Below are positions 9,011 to 18,997 of a stretch of 40,396 nt of DNA, one piece after another. How positions within the stretch are numbered: the stretch's first letter is position 1; every line of letters begins with the position of its first letter. Both the position numbers and the translations under genes were made by a program. The notes under the pieces are model-generated. The model was not told the DNA's origin. It saw nothing but the letters and a program-made list of their open reading frames with translations, and did not search any database. Source of the DNA: an uncultured Alistipes sp. (lineage in GTDB: Bacteria > Bacteroidota > Bacteroidia > Bacteroidales > Rikenellaceae); NCBI GenBank assembly GCA_947364365.1, contig CANASP010000018.1:1-40396 (forward strand), read 5' to 3'.

Positions 9011-11239
9011 CTACATCCGTTCGTGGAAGCTGCGGCTGATGACCTCCAGCTGGTGCTCGCGGCTCAGCTTCGTGAAGTTCACGGCGTAGCCCGAGACGCG
9101 GATCGTCAGCTGCGGGTACTTCTCGGGGTGCACCATGGCGTCCTCCAGCATCTCGCGGTTGAGCACGTTGACGTTGAGGTGGTGGGCACCCTTCGTGAAG
9201 TAGCCGTCGAGCATCGTCACGAGGTTGTCGACGCGGTCCTCGGCCGTGGGGCCCAGCGACTTGGGCACGATCGAGAAGGTGTTCGACACGCCGTCCTGCG
9301 CGTCGCGGTAGCGCAGCTTGGCCACCGACGAGAGCGAGGCGATGGCGCCGCTCTTGTCGCGCCCGTGCATGGGGTTGGCCCCCGGGGCGAAGGCTACGCC
9401 CTTGGCGCGGCCGTCGGGCGTGGCGCCGGTCTTCTTGCCGTACATCACGTTGGAGGTGATCGTCAGCAGCGAGAGCGTGGGGCGGGCGTTCTTGTAGACG
9501 GGCAGCTTCTTGAGCTCCTCGCTGAAGTAGTAGACCAGGTCGACGCCCAGGTGGTCGACGCGGTCGTCGTTGTTGCCGAAGCAGGGGAATTCGCCCTCGA
9601 TGTCGAAGCCCTCGGTGAGCCCCTCGGCGTTGCGGCGGGCCGTCACCTTGGCATACTTGATCGCCGAGAGCGAGTCGAGCGCGATCGAGAGGCCGGCGAC
9701 GCCGTAGGCGAGGTTGATGCGCGGGTCGGTGTCGACGAAGGCCATCTGCGCCTTCTCGTAGTAGTACTTGTCGTGCATGTAGTGGATGATGTTCATCGCC
9801 TCGTTGTAGACGCGGGCGATCTCGGTGAGCACCATCTTGTAGTTGCGCATCACCTCCTCGAAGTTGAGCACGTCGCTCTTCAAGGCGGGGATCCCCTTGA
9901 CCATCACCGTGCCGGTGTTCTCGCAGCGGCCGCCGTTGATGGCCAGCAGCAGCGCCTTGGCCAGGTTGGCGCGGGCGCCGAAGAACTGGATCTGACGGCC
10001 GATGTCCTGGAACGAGACGCAGCAGGCGATGCCGTAGTCGTCGGAGTGGCGCACCTCGCGCATCAGGTCGTCGTTCTCGTACTGGATCGAGCTCGTGTCG
10101 GCCGAGACGCGGGCGCAGAAGGCCTTGAAGCCCTCCGGCAGGTCGGGGCTCCAGAGCACCGTGAGGTTGGGCTCGGGCGAGGGGCCGAGGTTGTAGAGCG
10201 TCTGGAGGAAGCGGAACGAGGTCTTCGTCACCTTGGTGCGGCCGTCGTTGAAGCGTCCGCCGATGGCTTCGGTGACCCACGTCGGGTCGCCGGCGAAGAT
10301 GTCGTTGTAGGACTGCATGCGCAGGTGGCGCACCATGCGCAGCTTGATGACGAACTGGTCGATGAGCTCCTGGGCGAACGTTTCGTCGATGATGCCGTGG
10401 GCGAGGTCGTACTCGATGAAGATGTCGAGGAACGACGAGACGTTACCCAGCGACATGGCGGCGCCGTCCTGCTCCTTGACGGCAGCGAGGTAGGCCATGT
10501 AGACCCACTGCACGGCCTCCTGGGCCGAGTGGGCCGGACGGCTCAGGTCCAGGCCGTAGATCTCGCCCAGGGTGCGGATCTCCTTCAGCGCCTTGATCTG
10601 CTCGGCGACCTCCTCGCGCAGACGGATCCGCGCCTCGGTCATCGGGCCCTTGAGGCTGCGCAGGTCCTCCTGCTTGGCCTCGATCAGGCGGTCGGTGCCG
10701 TAGAGGGCCAGACGGCGGTAGTCGCCGATGATGCGGCCGCGGGCGTAGTTGTCGGGAAGGCCCGTGAGGAAACCCAGCGAGCGGAACGAGCGGATCTCTT
10801 CGGTGTAGACGTCGAAGACGCCGTCGTTGTGCGTCTTGCGGTAGTGGGTGAAGATGTCCTTCACGCGGTCGTCGACCTCCACGCCGTTCTCGCGGCAGGC
10901 GCGTGCGACGACGTTGATGCCGCCGAAGGGCTTGATCGCGCGGCGCAGCAGCTCGTCGGTCTGGAGACCCACGATCAGCTCGTTCTCGCGGTCGATGTAG
11001 CCGGCACCGTGCGAAGTGATCGTCGAGACGGTCTTCGAGTCGAGCGAACGGATGCCGCCGTTCTGCCGCTCCTCCTCGAGTGCCTTGAGGCAGCACGCCC
11101 ACACGCGCTTGGTGCGCTCGGTGGGACCCTGGAGGAACGAGGCGTCGCCCGTGTAGGGGGTGATGTTCGTCTGGAGGAAGCTCGTGACGTTGATTTCGCG
11201 GCTCCAGAGACCGTCGATAAAGAGTTCGTTGAGTGTCAT
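9011..11239 (-). CDS. pflB: Formate C-acetyltransferase (pyruvate formate-lyase)
   Basis: PflB converts pyruvate and CoA to acetyl-CoA and formate in anaerobic growth. The 742-residue product has the adjacent catalytic cysteines in [11 protein letters not shown] (about residues 406-407) and the glycyl-radical motif RVSGYAVNF with Gly717 close to the C-terminus. Length is standard for the family. The start at 11239 gives [13 protein letters not shown]; an in-frame ATG at 11269 is rejected because it overlaps the -7 promoter box. pflA follows in an operon. With pckA upstream on the same strand the block handles the pyruvate/PEP node of a fermentative anaerobe. Confidence 0.97.
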   Translation of the reverse strand: MTLNELFIDGLWSREINVTSFLQTNITPYTGDASFLQGPTERTKRVWACCLKALEEERQNGGIRSLDSKTVSTITSHGAGYIDRENELIVGLQTDELLRRAIKPFGGINVVARACRENGVEVDDRVKDIFTHYRKTHNDGVFDVYTEEIRSFRSLGFLTGLPDNYARGRIIGDYRRLALYGTDRLIEAKQEDLRSLKGPMTEARIRLREEVAEQIKALKEIRTLGEIYGLDLSRPAHSAQEAVQWVYMAYLAAVKEQDGAAMSLGNVSSFLDIFIEYDLAHGIIDETFAQELIDQFVIKLRMVRHLRMQSYNDIFAGDPTWVTEAIGGRFNDGRTKVTKTSFRFLQTLYNLGPSPEPNLTVLWSPDLPEGFKAFCARVSADTSSIQYENDDLMREVRHSDDYGIACCVSFQDIGRQIQFFGARANLAKALLLAINGGRCENTGTVMVKGIPALKSDVLNFEEVMRNYKMVLTEIARVYNEAMNIIHYMHDKYYYEKAQMAFVDTDPRINLAYGVAGLSIALDSLSAIKYAKVTARRNAEGLTEGFDIEGEFPCFGNNDDRVDHLGVDLVYYFSEELKKLPVYKNARPTLSLLTITSNVMYGKKTGATPDGRAKGVAFAPGANPMHGRDKSGAIASLSSVAKLRYRDAQDGVSNTFSIVPKSLGPTAEDRVDNLVTMLDGYFTKGAHHLNVNVLNREMLEDAMVHPEKYPQLTIRVSGYAVNFTKLSREHQLEVISRSFHERM

Positions 11240-11266
11240 GTCGTATGATTGTTGTCTTTTCGGCTG

Positions 11267-11274
11267 CAAAGATA
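11267..11274 (-). promoter_or_regulatory. Promoter -7 box for pflBA
   Basis: The minus strand reads TATCTTTG, a perfect TAnnTTTG match, about 27 bases upstream of the chosen ATG at 11239. It decides against the longer start at 11269. No clear -33 TTTG was found. Confidence 0.55.
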
Positions 11275-11361
11275 TTCAAATTTTCCGGATCCCCGCACTT
11301 CGCGCCGTGCCGACATGCCGCTCGGCTGCAAGATGCGGCCCCGCCTCCTCCGGTTTTTGCG

Positions 11362-11394
11362 AAAAAAGAGGTGCGACCCTCGCGGATCGCACCT
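11362..11394 (-). terminator. Terminator of pckA
   Basis: Arms 11369-11376 and 11387-11394 (AGGTGCGA/TCGCACCT) form a hairpin followed on the minus strand by CTTTTTTC (plus A at 11362-11367). It lies 25 bases beyond the pckA stop and separates pckA from pflBA transcription. Confidence 0.9.
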
Positions 11395-11418
11395 TCTTTC
11401 ATCGTATGTGACAGCCTG

Positions 11419-13023
<1,605 letters not shown>

Positions 13024-13099
13024 AGTAAATTATTTTAGAAAACGTCTTTTTACGGTCGTTCGTGCGGAGAATTTCCGGCGAAAGCCTACTCCGACGCGG

Positions 13100-13107
13100 C
13101 AAAGGTA
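13100..13107 (-). promoter_or_regulatory. Promoter -7 box for pckA
   Basis: The minus strand reads TACCTTTG about 77 bases upstream of the pckA ATG. The 300-base divergent gap 13024-13324 also holds AT-rich stretches just before hemW (13300-13320) that may carry its promoter, but no convincing -33/-7 pair was seen there, and nothing else is recognised in the gap. Confidence 0.55.
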
Positions 13108-13324
13108 GGAAAACTTTTGTATTTGTGAAAAATTTAACAGCGATTATTTCCAATTTTTTTCGGGCGGGTCGGCATCGCTTTTTATGCGCTTGATCCATAG
13201 TGCGATGGCTCGTTCGCAGGACGGGCGCGGCGAGGGGCGGACGGCCCCTCGCGGGGCTCGCGCTGAGCGCACGGCGGGGGACGCGGGTTTCGCCGTTCGG
13301 AAAATTTTGCTTAATTTTATCTCC

Positions 13325-14449
13325 ATGGCGGGAATCTATTTCCATATCCCTTTCTGCAAGCGCGTGTGCGCCTACTGCGATTTCTACAAGAGCGTGCGGC
13401 TCGACCGCATGGACGACCTGGCGGCGGCGCTCGCCGCCGAGGCCTCGGCGCGGCGCGGCTTCCTGGGCGGCGAGGCGGTGCGCACGCGCTATTTCGGCGG
13501 CGGGACGCCGTCGTTGCTGCCGGCCGGCACCGTCGCGCGGCTGCTGCGGTCGACCGAGGCGCTGTGGGACTGCTCGGCCGTGGAGGAGACGACGCTGGAG
13601 GCCAATCCCGACGATCTGGACGAGCGCTACCTCGCGGCGCTGCGCGAGGCGGGCGTCGACCGCTTGTCGATCGGCGTCCAGTCGCTCGACGACGACTGCC
13701 TGCGGCTGATGAACCGCCGCCATACGGCGGCCGGGGCCGTCGGGGCGGTGCGGGCGGCCCGGCGTGCGGGCTTCGACAACATCACCGTCGACCTGATTTT
13801 CGGCGTCCCGGGCTACGGCGGCGAGTCGCTGCGACGGTCGCTGGAGGGGATTCTGGCGCTGGAGGTGCAGCACGTGTCGGCCTACCATCTGACGGTGGAG
13901 CCGGCGACGGCCTTCGGCCGGATGGCCGAGCGGGGGCGGTTCGCGCCGGTGAACGAGGCGGTGAGCGAGGCGGAGTTCCTGGCGGTGCACGAGGCGCTGA
14001 CGGGGGCGGGTTTCGAACACTACGAGGTGTCGAACTATGCGCTGCCGGGCTTTCGGGCGCGTCACAACGCCGCCTACTGGCGCGGCGACAAATACATAGG
14101 GCTGGGCCCCGCGGCCCACTCGTTCGACGGGGAGTGCCGCAGCTGGAACGTCGCCTCGGTCGAGGAGTATCTCGCAGGGGCGCCCGCCGGGACGGAGCGG
14201 CTGAGCGAGCGCGACCGTTTCAACGAATACCTGCTCACGCGCCTGCGCACGGCCGAGGGGATCGATACGGCGTGGATCGCCCGCCGTTTCGGCGCGGCGC
14301 GTGCGGCGCGGGTGCGGCGCGCGGCCCTGCCGTGGATCGCCTCCGGCGTGGCGATCGCCGAGGGCGACCGGCTGCGTGTGGTGCCGCGGCGCATGCTGGT
14401 CTCCGATGCGGTGATCGAGTCGCTGTTCGAGGTCGACAGGCATGTATAA
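13325..14449 (+). CDS. hemW: Radical SAM heme chaperone HemW
   Basis: The 374-residue product is a member of the HemN/HemW radical SAM family. The cluster motif is CX3CX2C at Cys11, Cys15 and Cys18 followed by Asp-Phe, the CX3CX2CXF form typical of HemW rather than the CXC ending of true HemN oxidases. YFGGGTPSLLP and IGVQSLDDDCLRLMNRRH follow as in the family. It is therefore more likely a heme-delivery chaperone than coproporphyrinogen dehydrogenase. The start at 13325 (MAGIYFHIPFC) is chosen because family members begin just before the IHIPFC motif; the longer frame upstream is GC-biased sequence without family similarity. Confidence 0.9.
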   Translation: MAGIYFHIPFCKRVCAYCDFYKSVRLDRMDDLAAALAAEASARRGFLGGEAVRTRYFGGGTPSLLPAGTVARLLRSTEALWDCSAVEETTLEANPDDLDERYLAALREAGVDRLSIGVQSLDDDCLRLMNRRHTAAGAVGAVRAARRAGFDNITVDLIFGVPGYGGESLRRSLEGILALEVQHVSAYHLTVEPATAFGRMAERGRFAPVNEAVSEAEFLAVHEALTGAGFEHYEVSNYALPGFRARHNAAYWRGDKYIGLGPAAHSFDGECRSWNVASVEEYLAGAPAGTERLSERDRFNEYLLTRLRTAEGIDTAWIARRFGAARAARVRRAALPWIASGVAIAEGDRLRVVPRRMLVSDAVIESLFEVDRHV

Positions 14450-14509
14450 ACATGTGAAAACGAGAAATGTTAAGATATTATTAAATTTTTTTAGAAAGAT
14501 CGGTCGCGG

Positions 14510-14540
14510 TTGGATATGATAAATATAAGCGCTACCTTTG
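14510..14540 (+). promoter_or_regulatory. Promoter of the glycogen gene block
   Basis: TTG (14510-14512), a 20-base spacer and TACCTTTG (14533-14540) give one of the best Bacteroidota promoters in the window. The leader to the ATG at 14590 is about 45 bases. Confidence 0.7.
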
Positions 14541-14589
14541 CGGTCCGTTCCGTCCGTTCTATGAACGCAAATTACAAATCGATAACAAT

Positions 14590-17500
14590 ATGAACAATGC
14601 AAATCTGACTCCCGATTTCCTCTTCGAGGTGAGCTGGGAGGTGTGTAACAAGGTAGGCGGCATCCACACCGTCGTGGCCACCAAGGCGCAGACGGCCATG
14701 CGCAAGTTCGGCGATCGCTACATGCTGATCGGTCCCGACTTCTCGCACGAGGGGTCGGACCCCGAGTTCGAGGAGGACGCCGCGCTGCTCAAGGCGTGGC
14801 GCCAGTCGCTCTACGCCGAGGGGATCCGCGTGCGCGTGGGCCGCTGGAAGATCAAGGGCGAGCCCATCGCCGTGCTGGTCGACTTCACTTCGCAGATCCC
14901 GGCCAAGGACGAGATCCTGAAGCGGCTGTGGGAGGATTACCATGTCGACTCGATCTCGGGCCAGTGGGACTACGTCGAGCCGGTGCTCTTCGGCTGGGTG
15001 GCCGGTAAGGTGATCGCCTCCTACGCCGAGCACTTCTGCTCGCCGACGGACAAGGTGGCCGCCCACTTCCACGAGTGGATGACCGCCGCCGGCGGTCTCT
15101 ACCTGCGCAAGAACGCCCCCGCCGTGGCTACGGTCTTCACCACCCACGCCACCGTCGTGGGCCGTTGCCTGGCGGGCAACCGCCTGCCGCTCTACGCCGA
15201 CCTGGCCAAGTTCAACGCCGACGAGCTGGCCCGCCAGTTCAACGTGACGGCCAAGCACTCGATCGAGAAGGCCGCGGCGACGAACCTCGACGCCTTCCTC
15301 ACCGTGTCGGACATCACGGCCCGCGAGTGCCGCCACCTGCTGGGCCGCGAGGTCGACGGCGTGACGCCCAACGGTTTCGAGGACGATATCGTCTGGGAGG
15401 GCGCCGAGTACGACCGCAAGCGTGCGGAGGCCCGCAAGGCGCTCATCGGGGTGGCCGAGGCGTGCCTGGGCGTGACCTTCGCGGGCGATCCGATCATCGT
15501 CGGGACCAGCGGCCGCTACGAGTTCCGCAACAAGGGCATCGACATTTTCCTGGAGTCGCTCAAGCAGCTGGCGGCGTCGGACAAGCTCGACCGCGAGGTG
15601 CTGGCCTACGTCACCGTGCCCGCCGCGACGCTCGGTCCGCGCGCCGACCTGCAGGCCCATCTGGCCGACGCGTCGAAGCCCCTCGACGCCGCGCAGATCC
15701 GTTTCACGACCCACACGCTGGAGCATCCGGCGTGGGATCCTGTGGTCAACGCCGTCAGCGGCTCGGTGCTGGCCGCCGCCGACTCGAAGGTGCGCGTGGT
15801 CTTCGTGCCGACCTACCTGAACGGTGCCGACGGCATCTTCGACAAACCCTACTACGACCTGCTCGCGGGCATGGACGTGACGGTATACCCCTCCTACTAC
15901 GAGCCGTGGGGCTACACCCCGCTTGAGTCGGTGGCCTTCTCGGTGCCCACGCTCACCACGACGCTGGCCGGGTTCGGCCTGTGGGTGGAGAAGCTGCCCG
16001 CCCACGCCGGCGTGGAGGTGATCCGCCGCGACGACTACAACGACCAGGAGGCCGCCCAGAAGATCGCCGACGCGCTGCTGCGCTTCTGCCGTCTGGACGG
16101 GAAGGCGCTGGCCGCCGCGCGCACCTCGGCGCGCGAGATCGCCGAGACGGCGCTCTGGGAGCGTCTCTACACCCACTACGAGCAGGCGTATGCTGGTGCG
16201 GTCGACAGCCTGGTGGCCCGCACCAACCGGGCGCTGCTCGACGGCGGTTCGCGGACCGAGCAGATCAACTTCGTGCGCCAGCAGCTCTTCGTCGAGAAGC
16301 CCAACTGGAGCCGTCTGATGGTCGACAAGACCCTGCCCGCGCGGCTGGAGGCGCTGGAGAAGCTCTCGCATAACCTCTGGTGGTGCTGGAACTCCGACGC
16401 CCGCGACCTGATCGAGGGGATCGACCCCGAGCTGTGGGCCGCGTCGGACCACAACCCGATCGTCTTCCTCGACCGCCTGAGCACGGCGCAGATCAAGGCC
16501 CTGGAGGCCGACGAGGAGTTCCTCGCCCGTCTCGACGCCGTCTACCGCCGCTTCTGCGACTACATGAACGAGAAGCCCGATCCGGCCACCACGACCGTGT
16601 CGTACTTCTCGATGGAGTACGGTCTGCACTCGTCGCTGAAGATCTACTCGGGCGGTCTGGGTATCCTGGCCGGCGACTACCTCAAGGAGGCCTCGGACAA
16701 GAACGTGCCGATGGCGGCCGTGGGTCTGCTCTACCGCTACGGCTACTTCACGCAGAAGCTCTCGGCGCAGGGTTCGCAGGAGGCGACCTACGAGGCGCAG
16801 AACTTCTTCAAGCTGCCGATCTCGCCCGTGCGCGACGGGGAGGGCAACTGGCTGACGGTGACCATCGCCTTCCCGGGCCGTACGCTCTCGGCCCGCGTGT
16901 GGAAGTGCCAGGTGGGCCGCACCGACCTCTACCTGCTCGACGCCGACTTCGAGGCCAACCTTGAGGAGGACCGCCGCATCACCCACCACCTCTACGGCGG
17001 CGACTGGGAGAACCGCCTCAAGCAGGAGATCCTGCTCGGCATCGGCGGTATTCGCGCCCTGCGCAAGCTGGGTATCAAGAACCAGGTCTACCACTGCAAC
17101 GAGGGCCACGCCGCCTTCATCGGCATCGAGCGCATCCGCGAGCTGGTCAACCACGGCAAGCTGAGCTTCTCGGAGGCGCTGGAGGTGATCCGCTCCTCGT
17201 CGCTCTTCACGACCCATACGCCCGTGCCGGCCGGTCACGACGCCTTCCCCGAGTCGATGATCCGCCAGTACATGGCCCACTATCCCGACGTGCTGGGCAT
17301 CACCTGGGAGCAGTACATCAACCTGGGCAAGACCAACCCCAACGATCCGAACGAGAAGTTCTCGATGTCGGTGCTGGCCTGCAACCTCTCGCAGGAGGTC
17401 AACGGCGTGTCGTGGCTCCACGGCGAGGTGTCGAAGGAGATCCTGGGCAACATGTGGCCCGGCTACTTCAAGAACGAGTTGCACATCGGCTACGTGACCA

Positions 17501-18837
17501 ACGGCGTGCACTTCCCCACGTGGATCGCCACGTCGCTGCGCCGCCTCTACACCCGCTACTTCCCCGAGGGATTCAGCAAGCACGTCTACGACATCCCCGA
17601 GTGGCAGAAGGTACACAACATCCCCGACGAGGAGCTCTGGTCGGCCCGCATGGCGCTCAAGCAGCGGCTGGTCAACCACATCCGCAAGCGTTACAGCGAC
17701 CCCGCGCAGGTGCGCCTCGACTCGCCGCGCCAGATGTTGCAGATCATCGACGGCATCAAGCCCGAGGTGCTCACCATCGGTTTCGCCCGTCGCTTCGCCA
17801 CCTACAAGCGCGCCTACCTGCTCTTCACGAACCTCGACCGTCTGTCGGCCATCGTCAATAACAAGGAGCGTCCCGTGCAGTTCATCTTCGCGGGCAAGGC
17901 CCACCCCAACGACAAGCCGGGGCAGGATCTGATCAAGCGCATCGTCGAGGTATCGGCCATGCCGCAGTTCGTGGGCAAGATCCTCTTCCTGCAGAACTAC
18001 GACATGGAGCTGGCCCGCCGCATGGTCCAGGGCGTCGACGTATGGCTCAACACGCCGACCCGTCCGCTGGAGGCTTCGGGTACGTCGGGCGAGAAGTGCG
18101 TGATGAACGGCGTGATGCAGTTCTCGGTGCTCGACGGCTGGTGGGTCGAGGGCTACAAGGAGGGCGCCGGCTGGATGCTCCCCATGGAGCGCACCTTCGC
18201 CGACCAGCGCTTCCAGGACGAGCTCGACGCCGAGATGATCTACAACACCATCGAGGACGAGATCGCTCCGCTCTACTACGACCGCGACGGGGAGAACATC
18301 CCCCGCAAGTGGGTCGCCTCGGTCAAGAAGTGCGTGGCCGACATCGCCTCGAACTTCACGATGAACCGCCAGCTGATCGACTACGAAGACCGTTTCTACA
18401 ACAAGCTGGCCGCCCGCAAGGCCGAGATCGTGGCCGACGGCTACCGGCTCGCCCGCGAGATCGCGGCGTGGAAGCGCAAGGTTTCGGCGGCGTGGGACAA
18501 GGTCCGCGTGGTCGACGTCCAGCGCGTCAACCTCGACCGCGAGGCGGTCTACGTGGGCGAGAAGTACCGCTTCGAGGTGAAGCTCGACGTGGCCAACCTG
18601 CGGCCCGAGGATATCGGCGTGGAGATGGTCATCGCCCGGCAGATCGTCGGCAGCGAGGCGGCCAACGTCACGCGGACGATCCAGCTGGAGCGCACCGCCG
18701 TCGAGGGCAGCCTGGTGACCTACACGCTCGACTACACGCCCGAGGATACGGGTACGTTCGACGTGGCGCTGCGTATCTTCCCGCAGAACCCGCACCTGCC
18801 CCACCGCATGGACTTCGCGCTGGTGAAGTGGGCTTAA
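14590..18837 (+). CDS. Fused GT3-type glycogen synthase and alpha-glucan phosphorylase (GT35)
   Basis: This 1415-residue protein joins two opposing glycogen enzymes. Residues 1 to about 560 resemble GT3 (yeast/animal-type) glycogen synthases: FEVSWEVCNKVGGIHTVV at the N-terminus, TSGRYEFRNKGIDIFLESL near 307 and the EX7E motif in YPSYYEPWGYTPLE near 430. From about 580 comes a DUF3417-like segment (LSHNLWWCWNSDARDL), then a phosphorylase domain (SYFSMEYGLHSSLKIYSGGL near 667). The phosphorylase PLP site is EASGTSGEK, with Lys near residue 1169. No stop or frameshift interrupts the junction. The synthase part would extend alpha-1,4 glucan from a sugar nucleotide; the phosphorylase part would release glucose-1-phosphate. 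It heads the glycogen block. Confidence 0.92.
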   Translation: MNNANLTPDFLFEVSWEVCNKVGGIHTVVATKAQTAMRKFGDRYMLIGPDFSHEGSDPEFEEDAALLKAWRQSLYAEGIRVRVGRWKIKGEPIAVLVDFTSQIPAKDEILKRLWEDYHVDSISGQWDYVEPVLFGWVAGKVIASYAEHFCSPTDKVAAHFHEWMTAAGGLYLRKNAPAVATVFTTHATVVGRCLAGNRLPLYADLAKFNADELARQFNVTAKHSIEKAAATNLDAFLTVSDITARECRHLLGREVDGVTPNGFEDDIVWEGAEYDRKRAEARKALIGVAEACLGVTFAGDPIIVGTSGRYEFRNKGIDIFLESLKQLAASDKLDREVLAYVTVPAATLGPRADLQAHLADASKPLDAAQIRFTTHTLEHPAWDPVVNAVSGSVLAAADSKVRVVFVPTYLNGADGIFDKPYYDLLAGMDVTVYPSYYEPWGYTPLESVAFSVPTLTTTLAGFGLWVEKLPAHAGVEVIRRDDYNDQEAAQKIADALLRFCRLDGKALAAARTSAREIAETALWERLYTHYEQAYAGAVDSLVARTNRALLDGGSRTEQINFVRQQLFVEKPNWSRLMVDKTLPARLEALEKLSHNLWWCWNSDARDLIEGIDPELWAASDHNPIVFLDRLSTAQIKALEADEEFLARLDAVYRRFCDYMNEKPDPATTTVSYFSMEYGLHSSLKIYSGGLGILAGDYLKEASDKNVPMAAVGLLYRYGYFTQKLSAQGSQEATYEAQNFFKLPISPVRDGEGNWLTVTIAFPGRTLSARVWKCQVGRTDLYLLDADFEANLEEDRRITHHLYGGDWENRLKQEILLGIGGIRALRKLGIKNQVYHCNEGHAAFIGIERIRELVNHGKLSFSEALEVIRSSSLFTTHTPVPAGHDAFPESMIRQYMAHYPDVLGITWEQYINLGKTNPNDPNEKFSMSVLACNLSQEVNGVSWLHGEVSKEILGNMWPGYFKNELHIGYVTNGVHFPTWIATSLRRLYTRYFPEGFSKHVYDIPEWQKVHNIPDEELWSARMALKQRLVNHIRKRYSDPAQVRLDSPRQMLQIIDGIKPEVLTIGFARRFATYKRAYLLFTNLDRLSAIVNNKERPVQFIFAGKAHPNDKPGQDLIKRIVEVSAMPQFVGKILFLQNYDMELARRMVQGVDVWLNTPTRPLEASGTSGEKCVMNGVMQFSVLDGWWVEGYKEGAGWMLPMERTFADQRFQDELDAEMIYNTIEDEIAPLYYDRDGENIPRKWVASVKKCVADIASNFTMNRQLIDYEDRFYNKLAARKAEIVADGYRLAREIAAWKRKVSAAWDKVRVVDVQRVNLDREAVYVGEKYRFEVKLDVANLRPEDIGVEMVIARQIVGSEAANVTRTIQLERTAVEGSLVTYTLDYTPEDTGTFDVALRIFPQNPHLPHRMDFALVKWA

Positions 18838-18855
18838 GGGAGCCTTGCGGAGTCG

Positions 18856-18882
18856 CTTCCGGGGCCTTTCGGGTCCCGGAAG
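18856..18882 (+). other. Hairpin between the glycogen fusion gene and the debranching gene
   Basis: CTTCCGGG and CCCGGAAG form an 8-bp stem 19 bases after the stop codon, without a T-run. It may stabilise the upstream mRNA or give partial termination. An AT-rich stretch with TATCTTTA (18959-18966) follows before the next gene and could be a weak internal promoter. Confidence 0.45.
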
Positions 18883-18997
18883 AGCGCCCCGGAAGGGTTA
18901 AATGAAGAAAAGATGTTAAAAAAACGCGGGAACGGGAACGAAATCCGGAAATTTTTAATATCTTTATTGAACCAAAAGCATATTTAACGAACAAGAT

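Noticed and set aside
11240-11269. Ten-residue longer N-terminus of PflB
   Set aside because: The upstream ATG overlaps the -7 promoter box, so it would not be on the transcript.
14572-18804. 1410-residue open frame antisense to the glycogen fusion gene
   Set aside because: It is a composition shadow: GC-rich codons of the sense gene leave the opposite frame open. It is low-complexity (Val, Leu, Arg, Gly, His) with no domain.
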